Of a stretch of DNA of 64,000 bases, positions 19,829 to 28,839 are shown in pieces. The stretch is from Shewanella aestuarii. GTDB lineage: Bacteria > Pseudomonadota > Gammaproteobacteria > Enterobacterales > Shewanellaceae. A program made the translations under genes and the position numbers. The notes under the pieces are model-generated. The model made no database searches, was not told the origin of the DNA, and was given only the letters and a program-made list of their open reading frames with translations. Numbering within the stretch: position 1 is the stretch's first letter; each line of letters begins with the position of its first letter. Location: the NCBI RefSeq assembly GCF_014647215.1, contig NZ_BMOT01000002.1, forward strand, positions 1 through 64,000, read 5' to 3'.

Positions 19829-20326
19829 ATGACCATTATTTTTACCACTAACCTGGGCGATATTCACATTGAACTTGATTTAGAAAAAGCGCCTGTGAGC
19901 TCAAAAAACTTTTTAAGATATTGCCAAGAAGGCTTTTACGAGCAGACTATTTTTCATCGTGTTATTAAAGGCTTTATGATTCAAGGTGGTGGCTTTACCG
20001 CCCAAATGGCAGAAAAGCCGACCCATGCGCCGATTGTGAATGAGGCGAATCGTGGTTTAAGTAATGTATTAGGCACCATTGCAATGGCGCGCACTGATGC
20101 ACCGCATTCTGCCACTGGGCAATTTTTTATTAATACCGCAAATAATCGCTTTCTCGATCACACTGCGACGACTAACAATGGCTGGGGCTATGCCGTATTT
20201 GGCAAGGTTACTGAGGGTCTTGAGGTAATAAAGCAGATTGAAAAAGTCAAAACAGCAACGGTTGCAGGACATGATGATGTGCCTAAAACGCCGATTATGA
20301 TTGAGCGCGTCACTATTGTTGAATAG
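19829..20326 (+). CDS. ppiB: Peptidyl-prolyl cis-trans isomerase B (cyclophilin)
   Basis: This cytosolic cyclophilin of 165 residues has no signal peptide. The active-site block [13 protein letters not shown] is followed by GTIAMART and a QFFINTANN segment, the usual bacterial cyclophilin order. It speeds proline isomerisation in protein folding. It lies 39 bp after the HD-GYP gene, so partial readthrough is possible, but functionally the two are unrelated. A hairpin terminator follows at 20371. Confidence 0.95.
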   Translation: MTIIFTTNLGDIHIELDLEKAPVSSKNFLRYCQEGFYEQTIFHRVIKGFMIQGGGFTAQMAEKPTHAPIVNEANRGLSNVLGTIAMARTDAPHSATGQFFINTANNRFLDHTATTNNGWGYAVFGKVTEGLEVIKQIEKVKTATVAGHDDVPKTPIMIERVTIVE

Positions 20327-20370
20327 TCGATAGCTCACTTAATCTTTGACACAAAAGTCGATGAATATGT

Positions 20371-20406
20371 AATGGACTGACACCGCTGGTTGTTAGTCCA
20401 TTTTTT
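20371..20406 (+). terminator. Intrinsic terminator of ppiB
   Basis: AATGGACT (20371-20378) pairs with AGTCCATT (20395-20402) around a 16-base loop, and the 3' arm runs into six T (20401-20406). Confidence 0.7.
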
Positions 20407-20459
20407 ATGGCGATAATTTTGCCTTGATACTCAAATGGCAATCTACTAGCACCCTTAGC

Positions 20460-20508
20460 TCGGGATTATAAACGCTTAGTAAACAGCTATTTGCCTTGCT
20501 AACTGCGT
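20460..20508. repeat. Dispersed repeat, copy 1 (partner at 58808)
   Basis: This 49-bp segment aligns without gaps to 58808-58856 at 38 of 49 positions. The blocks TCGGGATTATA, AAACAGC, TTTGC and GCTAACTGCGT are shared. Both copies lie in long gene-free stretches. The rest of this gap (20407-20857) holds no gene I can support, only the promoter region of the EcsC gene. Confidence 0.45.
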
Positions 20509-20857
20509 CTCAATAATAGGCCATACGTCAACATTATCCCATGCAGTCTAAAGTCATTTTAGTTTCCACCCAAGGGGCGGTGGCTATTCCCCTGCCATTG
20601 TGCTCGCAAATTCACTTAATTTGGCAGGCTGAATGGTGTTCATTTGTGATTGCCTGACAGAAATATAGCCTAGGGCATAATTTATCAACAAAGATAAACA
20701 CGCCCTAATAAGGATATGTAATCTATCGTTTTTCACTGTTTGTTTCATTTCAGTTTAATCATATACCGTTAGCATCTTCATTCTGTCGGGCATTAATGTT
20801 AAAACTATCAATGCCGCTTTAATTACTCACACTTGTATTCACTCGATTAAGGATACT

Positions 20858-21640
20858 ATGCAGCTTACTGATATCGATTTTCAGCGTTTAAAGCAAGCAA
20901 AGCAGTTGCTAGAAAATCCGGGGCTGGCCGCCAAAATTACTGATGCAATAGGTAAACCGATTGAACAAGGTTTTGCGTTATTGCCCAAAACCGTAAGCAA
21001 TGGCATTGGTAAGGTCACGCAAATGGCATTAACTAAGGCAGTTGATGCGGCACTGTTTACCTTAAAAGATGGGGCGAACCTGCATTCTTCTGATAAATGG
21101 CACAAGTTTGGTGTGGCTCTGAGTGGCGGTGTCGGCGGCTTTTTTGGCTTAAGCGCCTTAGCCATTGAGTTACCTATTTCAACCACCATCATGTTACGTT
21201 CGATAGCAGACATCGCTCGCAGTGAAGGTGAGCAGTTGAGTGATTTAGCAACCAAAATGGCTTGCCTTGAAGTGTTTGCGTTTGGAGGGCAAAGCCTTGA
21301 TGATGATCAAGCTGAAACGGGCTATTTTGCGGTTCGCACCGTATTGGCTAATTCAATTGCCGAATCGGCACAATATGTAGCAACCAAAGGGTTCACTAAA
21401 GAGGCTGCGCCCATGATGGTAAAAATTGTCACCATTGTAGCGGAACGATTTGGCGTACAAGTGACTCAAAAAGTAGCGGCACAAGCTGTGCCTGCTATTG
21501 GTGCCGCAGGCGGTGCCATTATCAATACATTATTTATCGACCATTTTCAGGATATGGCTAGAGGTCATTTTGTTGTTCGTGGATTAGAACGAAAATATGG
21601 CGAACAACAGATAAGGGAGTGTTACGAGGCGATTCAGTAG
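20858..21640 (+). CDS. EcsC family protein
   Basis: This 260-residue protein matches the EcsC family (PF12787), named from the third gene of the Bacillus ecs ABC-transporter operon. It has Ala/Gly-rich amphipathic helices (VALSGGVGGFFGLSALAIEL, RSIADIARSEGE) and a late AVPAIGAAGGAIINTLFIDHF segment typical of the family. It may associate with the membrane. The function is unknown. AAGGA precedes the ATG. No transporter genes are adjacent. The next gene follows after 46 bp and could be cotranscribed. Confidence 0.8.
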   Translation: MQLTDIDFQRLKQAKQLLENPGLAAKITDAIGKPIEQGFALLPKTVSNGIGKVTQMALTKAVDAALFTLKDGANLHSSDKWHKFGVALSGGVGGFFGLSALAIELPISTTIMLRSIADIARSEGEQLSDLATKMACLEVFAFGGQSLDDDQAETGYFAVRTVLANSIAESAQYVATKGFTKEAAPMMVKIVTIVAERFGVQVTQKVAAQAVPAIGAAGGAIINTLFIDHFQDMARGHFVVRGLERKYGEQQIRECYEAIQ

Positions 21641-21686
21641 TACAGACTATGTCAGCACTTTCATCAACATCAAGGACAGAATAACA

Positions 21687-23264
21687 ATGAGATTACCCAC
21701 CATGGTTAAAGGGATTATTGGCTCAACAGTCTTGTTATCAGCGTTGAGTACAGGTGCCGCAGTCGCCAATGAAAAACTCACTTTTTTAGAATATACCCTT
21801 GAGGCGGACATTGAACTGGTTCAACCCGTTATATCAGCCAATATTATGGACAACGAAGGTAATGAGCTTGTCGTGATTGGCGTAGATGAAAAATATCAGC
21901 GTTGGTTGTATGTGTATGGTTTTAAAGAGGACAAGCTGAGTTTACTTGATAAACAGCCTATTGATCCCTCACTGTTTCGTTACGATGTCTATCAACCCGA
22001 AGAGGAAAGTGAAAAACTTCAGCTACAAAAACTGTACTTTTTGAGCGCAGATAGTTTGTGGCAGTATCAGCTAGGTCATCCGGTGTTGGCAGCCATCTCA
22101 GAAGAATCAACCCAAGGTCAAATTAATAAAGTGGCGCCAATCAGTTCTATTACCTTAACTCCTAAAGCCGATTATATTTCCCGTGGTAATTTTGTAAAAG
22201 ATATCAATAATGATGGTATTGCAGATATCGTTTTGAGTGACTTTAAAACTCTACACCTACTACTGGCAAATAATAATCCCGTTAGCGACTTACAAACCTT
22301 TACCTTGCAGTCATTACCACTTTTACCAAACATTGAATTAACCGATACCGGAGCGGAATATAGCCAGCCAGAATTGTACTTTTCCGATGCGAATTTTGAT
22401 AATCGTGATGACATTATTAAAGTTGGCGAAGGTTTATTAGAAGTGTATTTTCAAAAAGATAATGGCCAGTTTACACCGAGTGCAACATTTATTTCTGTCA
22501 GTCAGCCCATTAGTGGCGTGGATTGGTGGAAGAAGCGTGATGCCTATGGTCGGCAGTTAGATCAAAGTGATTTGCTGTATCGAAAAGTAGAAAAAATTGC
22601 CGATATCAATGCTGATGGCATAACCGATTTAGTGATTAGATACACCAAAAGTAGCGGGGTATTTGATCGCAGTAATGACTACGAAGTCTACCTTGGCAGC
22701 AACAAAAATAATGTACTCATTTTTGGCCGAAAACCTAGCAGTGTCATCCGAGCTGACGGTACATTAACAGGGCTAAGTTTTGTTGATTTAAACAAAGATA
22801 ACCAATTTGAAGTTGTGGTGTCAGGGTTTGATATTGGCGTATCTCAAGTTGTCGGGGCATTGCTGTCAGGCAGTATTGATCAAGATGTGTACGTATTCAA
22901 AATGGACAATGCATTTCAATTTCCTAAACAAGCTAATGTTACCAAAGAAGTGGAGTTAAGTTTTAGCTTAACGTCAGGTCAAACCGGTGAGCCTGTGATT
23001 ACCTTAGGCGATTTAAATGGTGATGGATTTAAAGAGTTATTGTTGTCCGATACCGAAAAACGCCTAAAAATATTTCAAGGCCAAAGTGGTGACTCGCCAT
23101 TTGCGAGAAGCAGTGATGAGTTAGCCTTTACCTTGCCAACAGAAGGTTCAATGGTGTCGGTAACAGATATCAATCACGATGGAAAAGAGGATTTAGTGGT
23201 GCATTATGGCCGTCAGGATGCCAAAGACATGCAGCGTAAAGTGATTGTGTTTATTGCTCAATAA
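21687..23264 (+). CDS. Secreted FG-GAP/VCBS-repeat protein
   Basis: This exported protein of 525 residues has a signal peptide ending at about AAVAN (residue 28). The mature part carries at least six calcium-binding-like Asp-rich loops spaced along a beta-propeller-like fold: DINNDGIADI, DANFDNRDDI, DINADGITDL, DLNKDNQFEV, DLNGDGFKEL and DINHDGKEDL. This is the FG-GAP/integrin-alpha type of repeat. It is probably periplasmic or surface-bound. No enzymatic motif is visible. The function is unknown; its relation to the EcsC neighbour is unclear. Confidence 0.8.
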   Translation: MRLPTMVKGIIGSTVLLSALSTGAAVANEKLTFLEYTLEADIELVQPVISANIMDNEGNELVVIGVDEKYQRWLYVYGFKEDKLSLLDKQPIDPSLFRYDVYQPEEESEKLQLQKLYFLSADSLWQYQLGHPVLAAISEESTQGQINKVAPISSITLTPKADYISRGNFVKDINNDGIADIVLSDFKTLHLLLANNNPVSDLQTFTLQSLPLLPNIELTDTGAEYSQPELYFSDANFDNRDDIIKVGEGLLEVYFQKDNGQFTPSATFISVSQPISGVDWWKKRDAYGRQLDQSDLLYRKVEKIADINADGITDLVIRYTKSSGVFDRSNDYEVYLGSNKNNVLIFGRKPSSVIRADGTLTGLSFVDLNKDNQFEVVVSGFDIGVSQVVGALLSGSIDQDVYVFKMDNAFQFPKQANVTKEVELSFSLTSGQTGEPVITLGDLNGDGFKELLLSDTEKRLKIFQGQSGDSPFARSSDELAFTLPTEGSMVSVTDINHDGKEDLVVHYGRQDAKDMQRKVIVFIAQ

Positions 23265-23333
23265 CCTTGCATTCGTGCTGAATTGAGCTCATTTATCCAT
23301 TGCACTCTGAATTCAAACTCTGTGATCTAGTGG

Positions 23334-23385
23334 TGTTGAACTCAGTTGTTGAACTCAGTTGTTGAACTCAGTTGTTGAACTCAGG
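23334..23385. repeat. 13-bp tandem repeat, four copies
   Basis: The unit TGTTGAACTCAGT occurs four times in a row (starts 23334, 23347, 23360 and 23373). Only the last base of the last copy differs. It lies in the 522-bp gap before hcp. It is too short and lacks spacers, so it is not a CRISPR array. It may vary in copy number between strains. Apart from this repeat and the NsrR-like site, the gap holds no gene I can support. Confidence 0.9.
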
Positions 23386-23741
23386 TATTGGTTTCAATAT
23401 TTAAATGAAACGGTTAACCCATCTGGTAGTGCTGCATAGGTGAATCCTTTGCTTGATATGCACTTAACCTGTTGATTATATTGCAAGTTTGTTTAGGGGC
23501 TATTAAGTGAGACTTAGGTAGGTAACTATTTTATCTATCTATTTCGTCGCGAGCTCATAGTCTTGTTTGTAGCCCTAACAGCTTTGCAACTATGCTTATA
23601 GCAATGCTCCCGGCTCTCTAATTTCTACTGTCGCCATTCAAATACTTAAGCATTTGCTTAAAGTGACAGCGATCATAAAATCGCATATTGCCCCCAAAAT
23701 AGACTTTAGCTTTACGCTGTAAAGAGTAAACTGCTTCAAAA

Positions 23742-23760
23742 CATGTAAAAATTATACATG
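23742..23760 (+). promoter_or_regulatory. NsrR-like operator upstream of hcp
   Basis: CATGTA (23742-23747), seven bases, then TACATG (23755-23760) gives the ATGYA-N7-TRCAT pattern of gammaproteobacterial NsrR sites, 26 bp before the hcp start codon. NsrR is a nitric-oxide-sensing repressor known to control hcp in related bacteria. Binding here is inferred from the pattern only. Confidence 0.5.
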
Positions 23761-23786
23761 ATTAAATAATCAAGCAGGAGTGAGTT

Positions 23787-25445
23787 ATGTTTTGTGTGCA
23801 ATGTGAGCAAACGATTAAAACCCCAGCGGGTAATGGCTGTAGTTATTCTCAAGGTATGTGTGGCAAGTTAGCTTCAACTTCCGACCTACAAGACCTGCTT
23901 ATCTATATGCTGCAAGGCGTATCAGCTTATGCAGTCAAAGCCCGTGAAATGGGGATTGTTGATGGCAACATTGATACGTTTGTGCCCAAGGCGTTCTTCT
24001 CAACATTGACCAACGTGAACTTTGATGATGACCGTTTAATTGGTTATGCCCAACAAGCTCAAACTTACCGTGAGCAGTTAAAAACAGCTTATGAAGCCGC
24101 GTGCCAAGAAAAGGGCATTGATGCGCTAGTGATCCCAGCACAGGGCACCTTAAACCTTGCGGCAAGTAAACTTGAAATGCTAGAACAAGCACCGGTAGCT
24201 TTACTGAATCGCGGTGAGGTGCATGAAGATATTTTAGGTTTACGTTTGTTATGTCTTTACGGTTTAAAAGGGGCGGCCGCTTATATGGAGCATGCCCGCG
24301 TACTTGAGCAAACCGATGCGGACATCGCTGCCGAATTCCACCAAATCATGGCCTTTTTAGGTGAAGACTCGGTTGATGTGGATAAGCTGTTCAACACCGC
24401 AATGCAAATTGGTCAGCTTAACTACCGTGTGATGGCGATGTTAGATACGGGTGAAACGACAGCGTTTGGCCACCCTGAACCCACTGAAGTCAATACTAAA
24501 ATTGTTAAAGGTAAAGCGATTCTAGTCTCTGGTCATGATATGAAAGATCTAGAGCTAATCTTGCAACAAACGGAAGGCAAAGGGATTAACGTTTTCACCC
24601 ACGGTGAAATGCTACCTGCATTAGCGTATCCGGCATTTAAAAAGTATTCACATTTAGTGGGTAACTTTGGCAGTGCGTGGCAAAACCAGCAAAAAGAATT
24701 CGCTAACTTCCCTGGTGCGGTTGTGATGACCTCAAACTGTATTATTGACCCTAATGTGGGCGATTACTCTGACCGAATTTTTACTCGTAGCATTGTCGGT
24801 TGGCCGGGTGTGAGCCACATTGAAGGCGATGATTTCAGCACAGTGATCGACAAAGCGTTATCGCTTGAAGGTTTTAAATATGATGAAATTCCTCATATGA
24901 TCACCATTGGTTTTGCACGCAATGCGCTCATGGCCGCTGCGCCAACTGTGGTTGAAAATGTGAAAAATGGTTCAATTAAGCACTTCTTCTTAATCGGTGG
25001 CTGTGACGGTGATAAAGCTGAGCGCAGTTACTTTACTGATTTGGCTAAATCGGTACCTGAAGATTCACTTATTCTTACGCTGGGCTGTGGCAAGTTTAAG
25101 TTTAATAAACTCGAATTTGGCGACATCAATGGTATTCCACGTTTACTCGATGTTGGCCAATGTAATGATGCCTACTCAGCAATTCAATTAGCGTTAGCAC
25201 TAAAAGATGTGTTTGAGTGCGGCATTAATGAATTGCCATTAAGTTTAGTGTTGTCTTGGTTTGAACAAAAAGCGATTGTTGTTTTGTTAACCTTGCTATC
25301 TTTAGGAGTTAAAAACATTCGTACTGGCCCAAGTGCACCAGGTTTTTTAACTGAAAACTTAGCCAACATCTTAGAGCAACAGTTTGGTCTACGTACCACA
25401 ACGGATGTAGCAACCGACTTAAAAGCCATGATGACTGCGGCGTAA
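23787..25445 (+). CDS. hcp: Hybrid cluster protein (hydroxylamine/NO reductase)
   Basis: This 552-residue Hcp has the N-terminal cluster ligands Cys3-x2-Cys6-x11-Cys18-x6-Cys25, the spacing of the facultative-anaerobe class. Later motifs that hold the hybrid Fe-S-O cluster are [28 protein letters not shown] and DVGQCND. Hcp reduces nitric oxide (and hydroxylamine in vitro) in anaerobic cells, with Hcr as electron donor. The hcr gene follows at 25519. An NsrR-like palindrome stands upstream. An intrinsic terminator separates the two genes. Confidence 0.96.
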   Translation: MFCVQCEQTIKTPAGNGCSYSQGMCGKLASTSDLQDLLIYMLQGVSAYAVKAREMGIVDGNIDTFVPKAFFSTLTNVNFDDDRLIGYAQQAQTYREQLKTAYEAACQEKGIDALVIPAQGTLNLAASKLEMLEQAPVALLNRGEVHEDILGLRLLCLYGLKGAAAYMEHARVLEQTDADIAAEFHQIMAFLGEDSVDVDKLFNTAMQIGQLNYRVMAMLDTGETTAFGHPEPTEVNTKIVKGKAILVSGHDMKDLELILQQTEGKGINVFTHGEMLPALAYPAFKKYSHLVGNFGSAWQNQQKEFANFPGAVVMTSNCIIDPNVGDYSDRIFTRSIVGWPGVSHIEGDDFSTVIDKALSLEGFKYDEIPHMITIGFARNALMAAAPTVVENVKNGSIKHFFLIGGCDGDKAERSYFTDLAKSVPEDSLILTLGCGKFKFNKLEFGDINGIPRLLDVGQCNDAYSAIQLALALKDVFECGINELPLSLVLSWFEQKAIVVLLTLLSLGVKNIRTGPSAPGFLTENLANILEQQFGLRTTTDVATDLKAMMTAA

Positions 25446-25454
25446 ATAGGTTTG

Positions 25455-25488
25455 ACGGCGATTAAATAGGCATTAGTCGCCGTTTTTT
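25455..25488 (+). terminator. Intrinsic terminator between hcp and hcr
   Basis: ACGGCGA (25455-25461) and TCGCCGT (25477-25483) enclose a 15-base loop. Six T follow (25483-25488). Lying between two genes expected to form one operon, it would lower hcr expression relative to hcp. Confidence 0.7.
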
Positions 25489-25518
25489 ATTGTTATTTAC
25501 TCAGTGTAAAGGTGTTTT

Positions 25519-26865
25519 ATGACAGCCTCAGGATTTTCATTCTCAGCCGCGTTAGCCTCAGCTCAAACCGAGAAAACCTCGTCATTATCGACAGCGAACA
25601 AGCCACCTAAGTCAGAAATACCTATAGCTGGCGGCTTTTCATTTTCCAATGCATTGGCAGCAGCTAAATCTGACAAGCCATTAAATGCAACCCCAACAAC
25701 GGCTAAATCCGCGGGATTTTCAATGGCAGGTGCTTTATCCTCTTTGAAACCTAAAGTGTCTGAAACTCCGTCAGTTAATGCCGCTAAATTACTGGCTGCA
25801 GATAATTGGCAGCGGGGTGAAGTCACTTTACGCTGCGTTGAAAAATGGCATGAAACCCTTGACGTAGTGAGCTTTCGCTTTCAAGGTATTGAACCGGTAA
25901 AGTTTAACTATAAGCCTGGACAATTTATCACTTTCAAACTTGAAATAGACACTAAGCCGATTTATCGCAGTTACACCATCGCCTCATCACCTTCACGCCC
26001 TTATTCATTGATTGTAACCATCAAACAAATTGAAGGTGGATTAGTGTCTAATTACCTGGCAAATCAATTAAATGTTAATGATGAAGTGACAGTAGTTGGT
26101 CCAGATGGTGCCTTTAATCTTATTGATATTCAGGCAGATAAATATCTATTTTTAAGTGCTGGGAGTGGTGTGACACCTATGCACTCTATGTCACGCTGGC
26201 TATGTGATACTGCAGTCGGTAGCGACATTGCATTTGTACATAGTGCGCGTAGTGCCGAGGATATTATTTTTGCTGAAACGATGGCGACTATGGCAGCTCG
26301 TTGCGACAGTTTGGCGTTAAGTTATGTGCTAGAAGATGATAGTGCGAAGCAGCAAGTGATCGCTCGAGATCCTAAGATACAGTGCACATCTGGGCGATTA
26401 GACATTGCTAAGTTAGCCGCACTCGTGCCTGACTATCAAACGCGAACTGTGTTTATTTGCGGGCCAGAACCCTACATGGCAGCGGTAAAAGCCATGTTGC
26501 AACAGGCGCAGTTTAATATGGCTAACTTTTATCAAGAAAGCTTTGCCGCGGCACCTAAAACCGTCTCAAACAAAGTATTACTTAGCTCGAGTGAGCATGC
26601 CGCAGCGGGCGGGTTTATGTTAAACATTGCCGGTAAAGTTTTTCCGCTTGGCAGTGACCAAACACTACTTGATGGGATAGAGTCCGAAGGCTTGCCCATC
26701 ATTGCCGCGTGTCGAAATGGGGTTTGTGGCGCCTGTAAATGTCAGGTTACCGAAGGCAGTGTCGCAACCACTAGTACGGCAACATTAACCGCAGATGAGA
26801 TTGCCGCAGGCTTTGTGTTAGCTTGTTCTACTACAATCAATTCAGATGTAAGCTTAACCCTGTAA
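25519..26865 (+). CDS. hcr: NADH oxidoreductase Hcr with repeat-bearing N-terminal extension
   Basis: This is the electron donor to Hcp. Residues of about 98-340 are a ferredoxin-reductase-like FAD and NAD module (RSYTIASSP for FAD, SAGSGVTPMHSM for NAD, FICGPEPYM). The C-terminal 85 residues are a plant-type [2Fe-2S] domain (CRNGVCGACKC and a late LACS). At 448 residues it is well over 100 longer than E. coli Hcr. The first 95 residues contain three copies of a GFSFS-x-ALA-like motif (residues 5-16, 39-50, 66-77) in Pro/Ser/Lys-rich linkers. The start is firm, with AAGGTG 4 bases before the ATG, so the extension should be translated. Confidence 0.9.
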   Translation: MTASGFSFSAALASAQTEKTSSLSTANKPPKSEIPIAGGFSFSNALAAAKSDKPLNATPTTAKSAGFSMAGALSSLKPKVSETPSVNAAKLLAADNWQRGEVTLRCVEKWHETLDVVSFRFQGIEPVKFNYKPGQFITFKLEIDTKPIYRSYTIASSPSRPYSLIVTIKQIEGGLVSNYLANQLNVNDEVTVVGPDGAFNLIDIQADKYLFLSAGSGVTPMHSMSRWLCDTAVGSDIAFVHSARSAEDIIFAETMATMAARCDSLALSYVLEDDSAKQQVIARDPKIQCTSGRLDIAKLAALVPDYQTRTVFICGPEPYMAAVKAMLQQAQFNMANFYQESFAAAPKTVSNKVLLSSSEHAAAGGFMLNIAGKVFPLGSDQTLLDGIESEGLPIIAACRNGVCGACKCQVTEGSVATTSTATLTADEIAAGFVLACSTTINSDVSLTL

Positions 26866-26887
26866 GTAAATAGCTTCATATTTTATT

Positions 26888-26910
26888 AGCCTGCTTTTGC
26901 AGGCTTTTTT
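26888..26910 (+). terminator. Intrinsic terminator of hcr
   Basis: A perfect 7-bp stem AGCCTGC/GCAGGCT (26888-26894 and 26899-26905) with loop TTTT is followed by T to 26910. Confidence 0.9.
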
Positions 26911-27046
26911 ACTTTATCCGCTACACTATTAAATTAGGTTAAATTTATGTTAAATACTTAATGACATCGCTGTCATTTTTGTGTTTTAGTAGATAGGTTA
27001 GCCCTAAAATTATTACTCTGTATGCCAGCTGAAGTAAGGTTGCTCT

Positions 27047-28666
27047 ATGACATTAAAAACAAAAATAATATTCTTTGCTAGCCTGTTATTTATCTCCACA
27101 CTGGGTATCGCATTTGGTGGTTTACATGCGTTATCTGACTCAAGTCACAGCGACAATATTGCCCGCATTAATCAATTAATGCGCAGTACAGCCAATATTG
27201 TGACTCAATTCGAACAATTTCAACTATCAGGTGAACTGACCGAAACGCAGGCAAAAGCGTTAGCAATGCAGGTACTGCGTGAAAACAAATACCATGACTC
27301 TGAGTATGTTTACGTTGTTGATAATAATATGGACTTTGTTGCTACGCCCCATGATCCGCAACTGCATGGCACCAGTTTTAATGATTTTGTCGATGCCAAT
27401 GGCAAAAGTATTGGTCGCATGGTGCAACAACTTGTGGGCAGCCAAACAGGTAAAATTTTAACCTATGAATGGACTTCTGAGCGTGAAGGCAAAGTGGTTG
27501 CGTTAACGTCAGTGGTACAGCAATCTGACTTATGGCACTGGTATGTGGGAACGGGGATTAGTTATGCCGAAGCTGATGCTCGGTATTGGTCAGTAGCAAG
27601 CGGCCTGCTGACTTTTGCCATTATTATCGCGATTATTTTATCTCTGAGTTTAGCGAGATTTGGCTTCAAATTGCGTCACTCTTTAGGAGCTGAAATTGAA
27701 CAGGTGCATCAATTCGTATTAAGTGTGTCGCGTGGTAATTTACGCCAACAAGCCACTTTTATCCATGCCCAAGATAACAGTGTGGTTGGGGCAATGAATT
27801 ACATGCAAGTCGGCCTACAAGGTGTGGTGCTAGGAATTAAAAATGTGACCGACATTTTACACCATCAAGCCGATGGTGCAGCGAAACGCTCTAACGAGCT
27901 AGATCAACTGACGCGAGCAATGCATGATGAAACTCAAATGGTCGCCTCAGCAATTACCGAATTAACCGCCTCATCGGCTAATGTGGCGGAACATGCTAAG
28001 CAAGCGGCTGAATCGGTCAATGCTGCTGAACAGCAAGGCATTAATGCCCATAGACTAACTCAAGAATCCGCGACAACGATTTCATTACTCGAAACTCAAA
28101 TTGAAAGTGCCGGTAAAAATATTCAGGTGTTAGATGATGAAGTCAATAACATCGCCAGCGTACTATTGGTGATCCAGGGCATTGCCGAGCAGACCAATTT
28201 GCTGGCTTTAAACGCCGCAATTGAAGCAGCTAGAGCGGGTGAACAAGGTCGAGGTTTTGCTGTGGTTGCCGATGAAGTCAGACAGTTAGCTCAGCGTACA
28301 CAAACCAGTACTGAGCAAATTAAGCAAATGATCGATAAGCTGCAAAAAGCCACCAAAGATGCCAAAGCGTCAGTGGTGAAAAGCATTGCAACCAGTGAAG
28401 AAACTGTGACTAAATCGGCACGTGTAACCGATGAGCTTAAAAATATTGCCCAGTCGTTATCTGATATTGCTTATATGAGTCAGCAGATCTCAGAAGCGGC
28501 GACAGAGCAGCTTGCCGCTGGTGAAGATTCAGCTCAGCGCATTGTGGTGATTGCTGATACTGCATCTAAAACCAATACGGTTTCAGCGCAAGCTCACAGT
28601 GTGAGTGAAGAGGTAAAGCAATTAACGTACAAACTAGAGGCAGAAATTAAGAAGTTCGAAATTTAA
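27047..28666 (+). CDS. Methyl-accepting chemotaxis protein with Cache sensor
   Basis: This is an inner-membrane chemoreceptor of 539 residues. TM1 lies at about 7-28 and TM2 at about 184-206. Between them is a single Cache domain ([18 protein letters not shown] and the closing [15 protein letters not shown]). A HAMP-like stretch follows TM2, then the signalling coiled coil with its hairpin tip [20 protein letters not shown]. It should signal through CheA/CheW. The ligand is unknown; single-Cache receptors often bind small carboxylates. The gene stands alone with a hairpin behind it. Confidence 0.92.
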   Translation: MTLKTKIIFFASLLFISTLGIAFGGLHALSDSSHSDNIARINQLMRSTANIVTQFEQFQLSGELTETQAKALAMQVLRENKYHDSEYVYVVDNNMDFVATPHDPQLHGTSFNDFVDANGKSIGRMVQQLVGSQTGKILTYEWTSEREGKVVALTSVVQQSDLWHWYVGTGISYAEADARYWSVASGLLTFAIIIAIILSLSLARFGFKLRHSLGAEIEQVHQFVLSVSRGNLRQQATFIHAQDNSVVGAMNYMQVGLQGVVLGIKNVTDILHHQADGAAKRSNELDQLTRAMHDETQMVASAITELTASSANVAEHAKQAAESVNAAEQQGINAHRLTQESATTISLLETQIESAGKNIQVLDDEVNNIASVLLVIQGIAEQTNLLALNAAIEAARAGEQGRGFAVVADEVRQLAQRTQTSTEQIKQMIDKLQKATKDAKASVVKSIATSEETVTKSARVTDELKNIAQSLSDIAYMSQQISEAATEQLAAGEDSAQRIVVIADTASKTNTVSAQAHSVSEEVKQLTYKLEAEIKKFEI

Positions 28667-28688
28667 TCTTTAATTTCCTTTTTCCTCT

Positions 28689-28718
28689 AATAAAGGCAGC
28701 GAATAAGCTGCCTTTATT
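28689..28718 (+). terminator. Hairpin after the chemoreceptor gene
   Basis: AATAAAGGCAGC (28689-28700) pairs fully with GCTGCCTTTATT (28707-28718) around a 6-base loop. The U tract is inside the 3' arm, so termination is likely but not textbook. Confidence 0.6.
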
Positions 28719-28839
28719 ATTGCGAAAATAGCCTTCTTGTTCCTAAAAAAGCCCATTTCATAATTGATAAATAGGCTTGCTTGTAACCAATTATTAACAT
28801 TTAATGGAGCAGGTTTTCTGATTATCATTGGGGTAAAGT

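Noticed and set aside
23334..23385. Tandem repeats considered as a CRISPR array
   Set aside because: The units are 13 bp and directly abutting, without spacers, and no cas genes are present.
23644..23664. TTAAGCA/TGCTTAA palindrome upstream of hcp considered as an FNR site
   Set aside because: It does not fit TTGAT-N4-ATCAA, and its distance from hcp is large; left unassigned.
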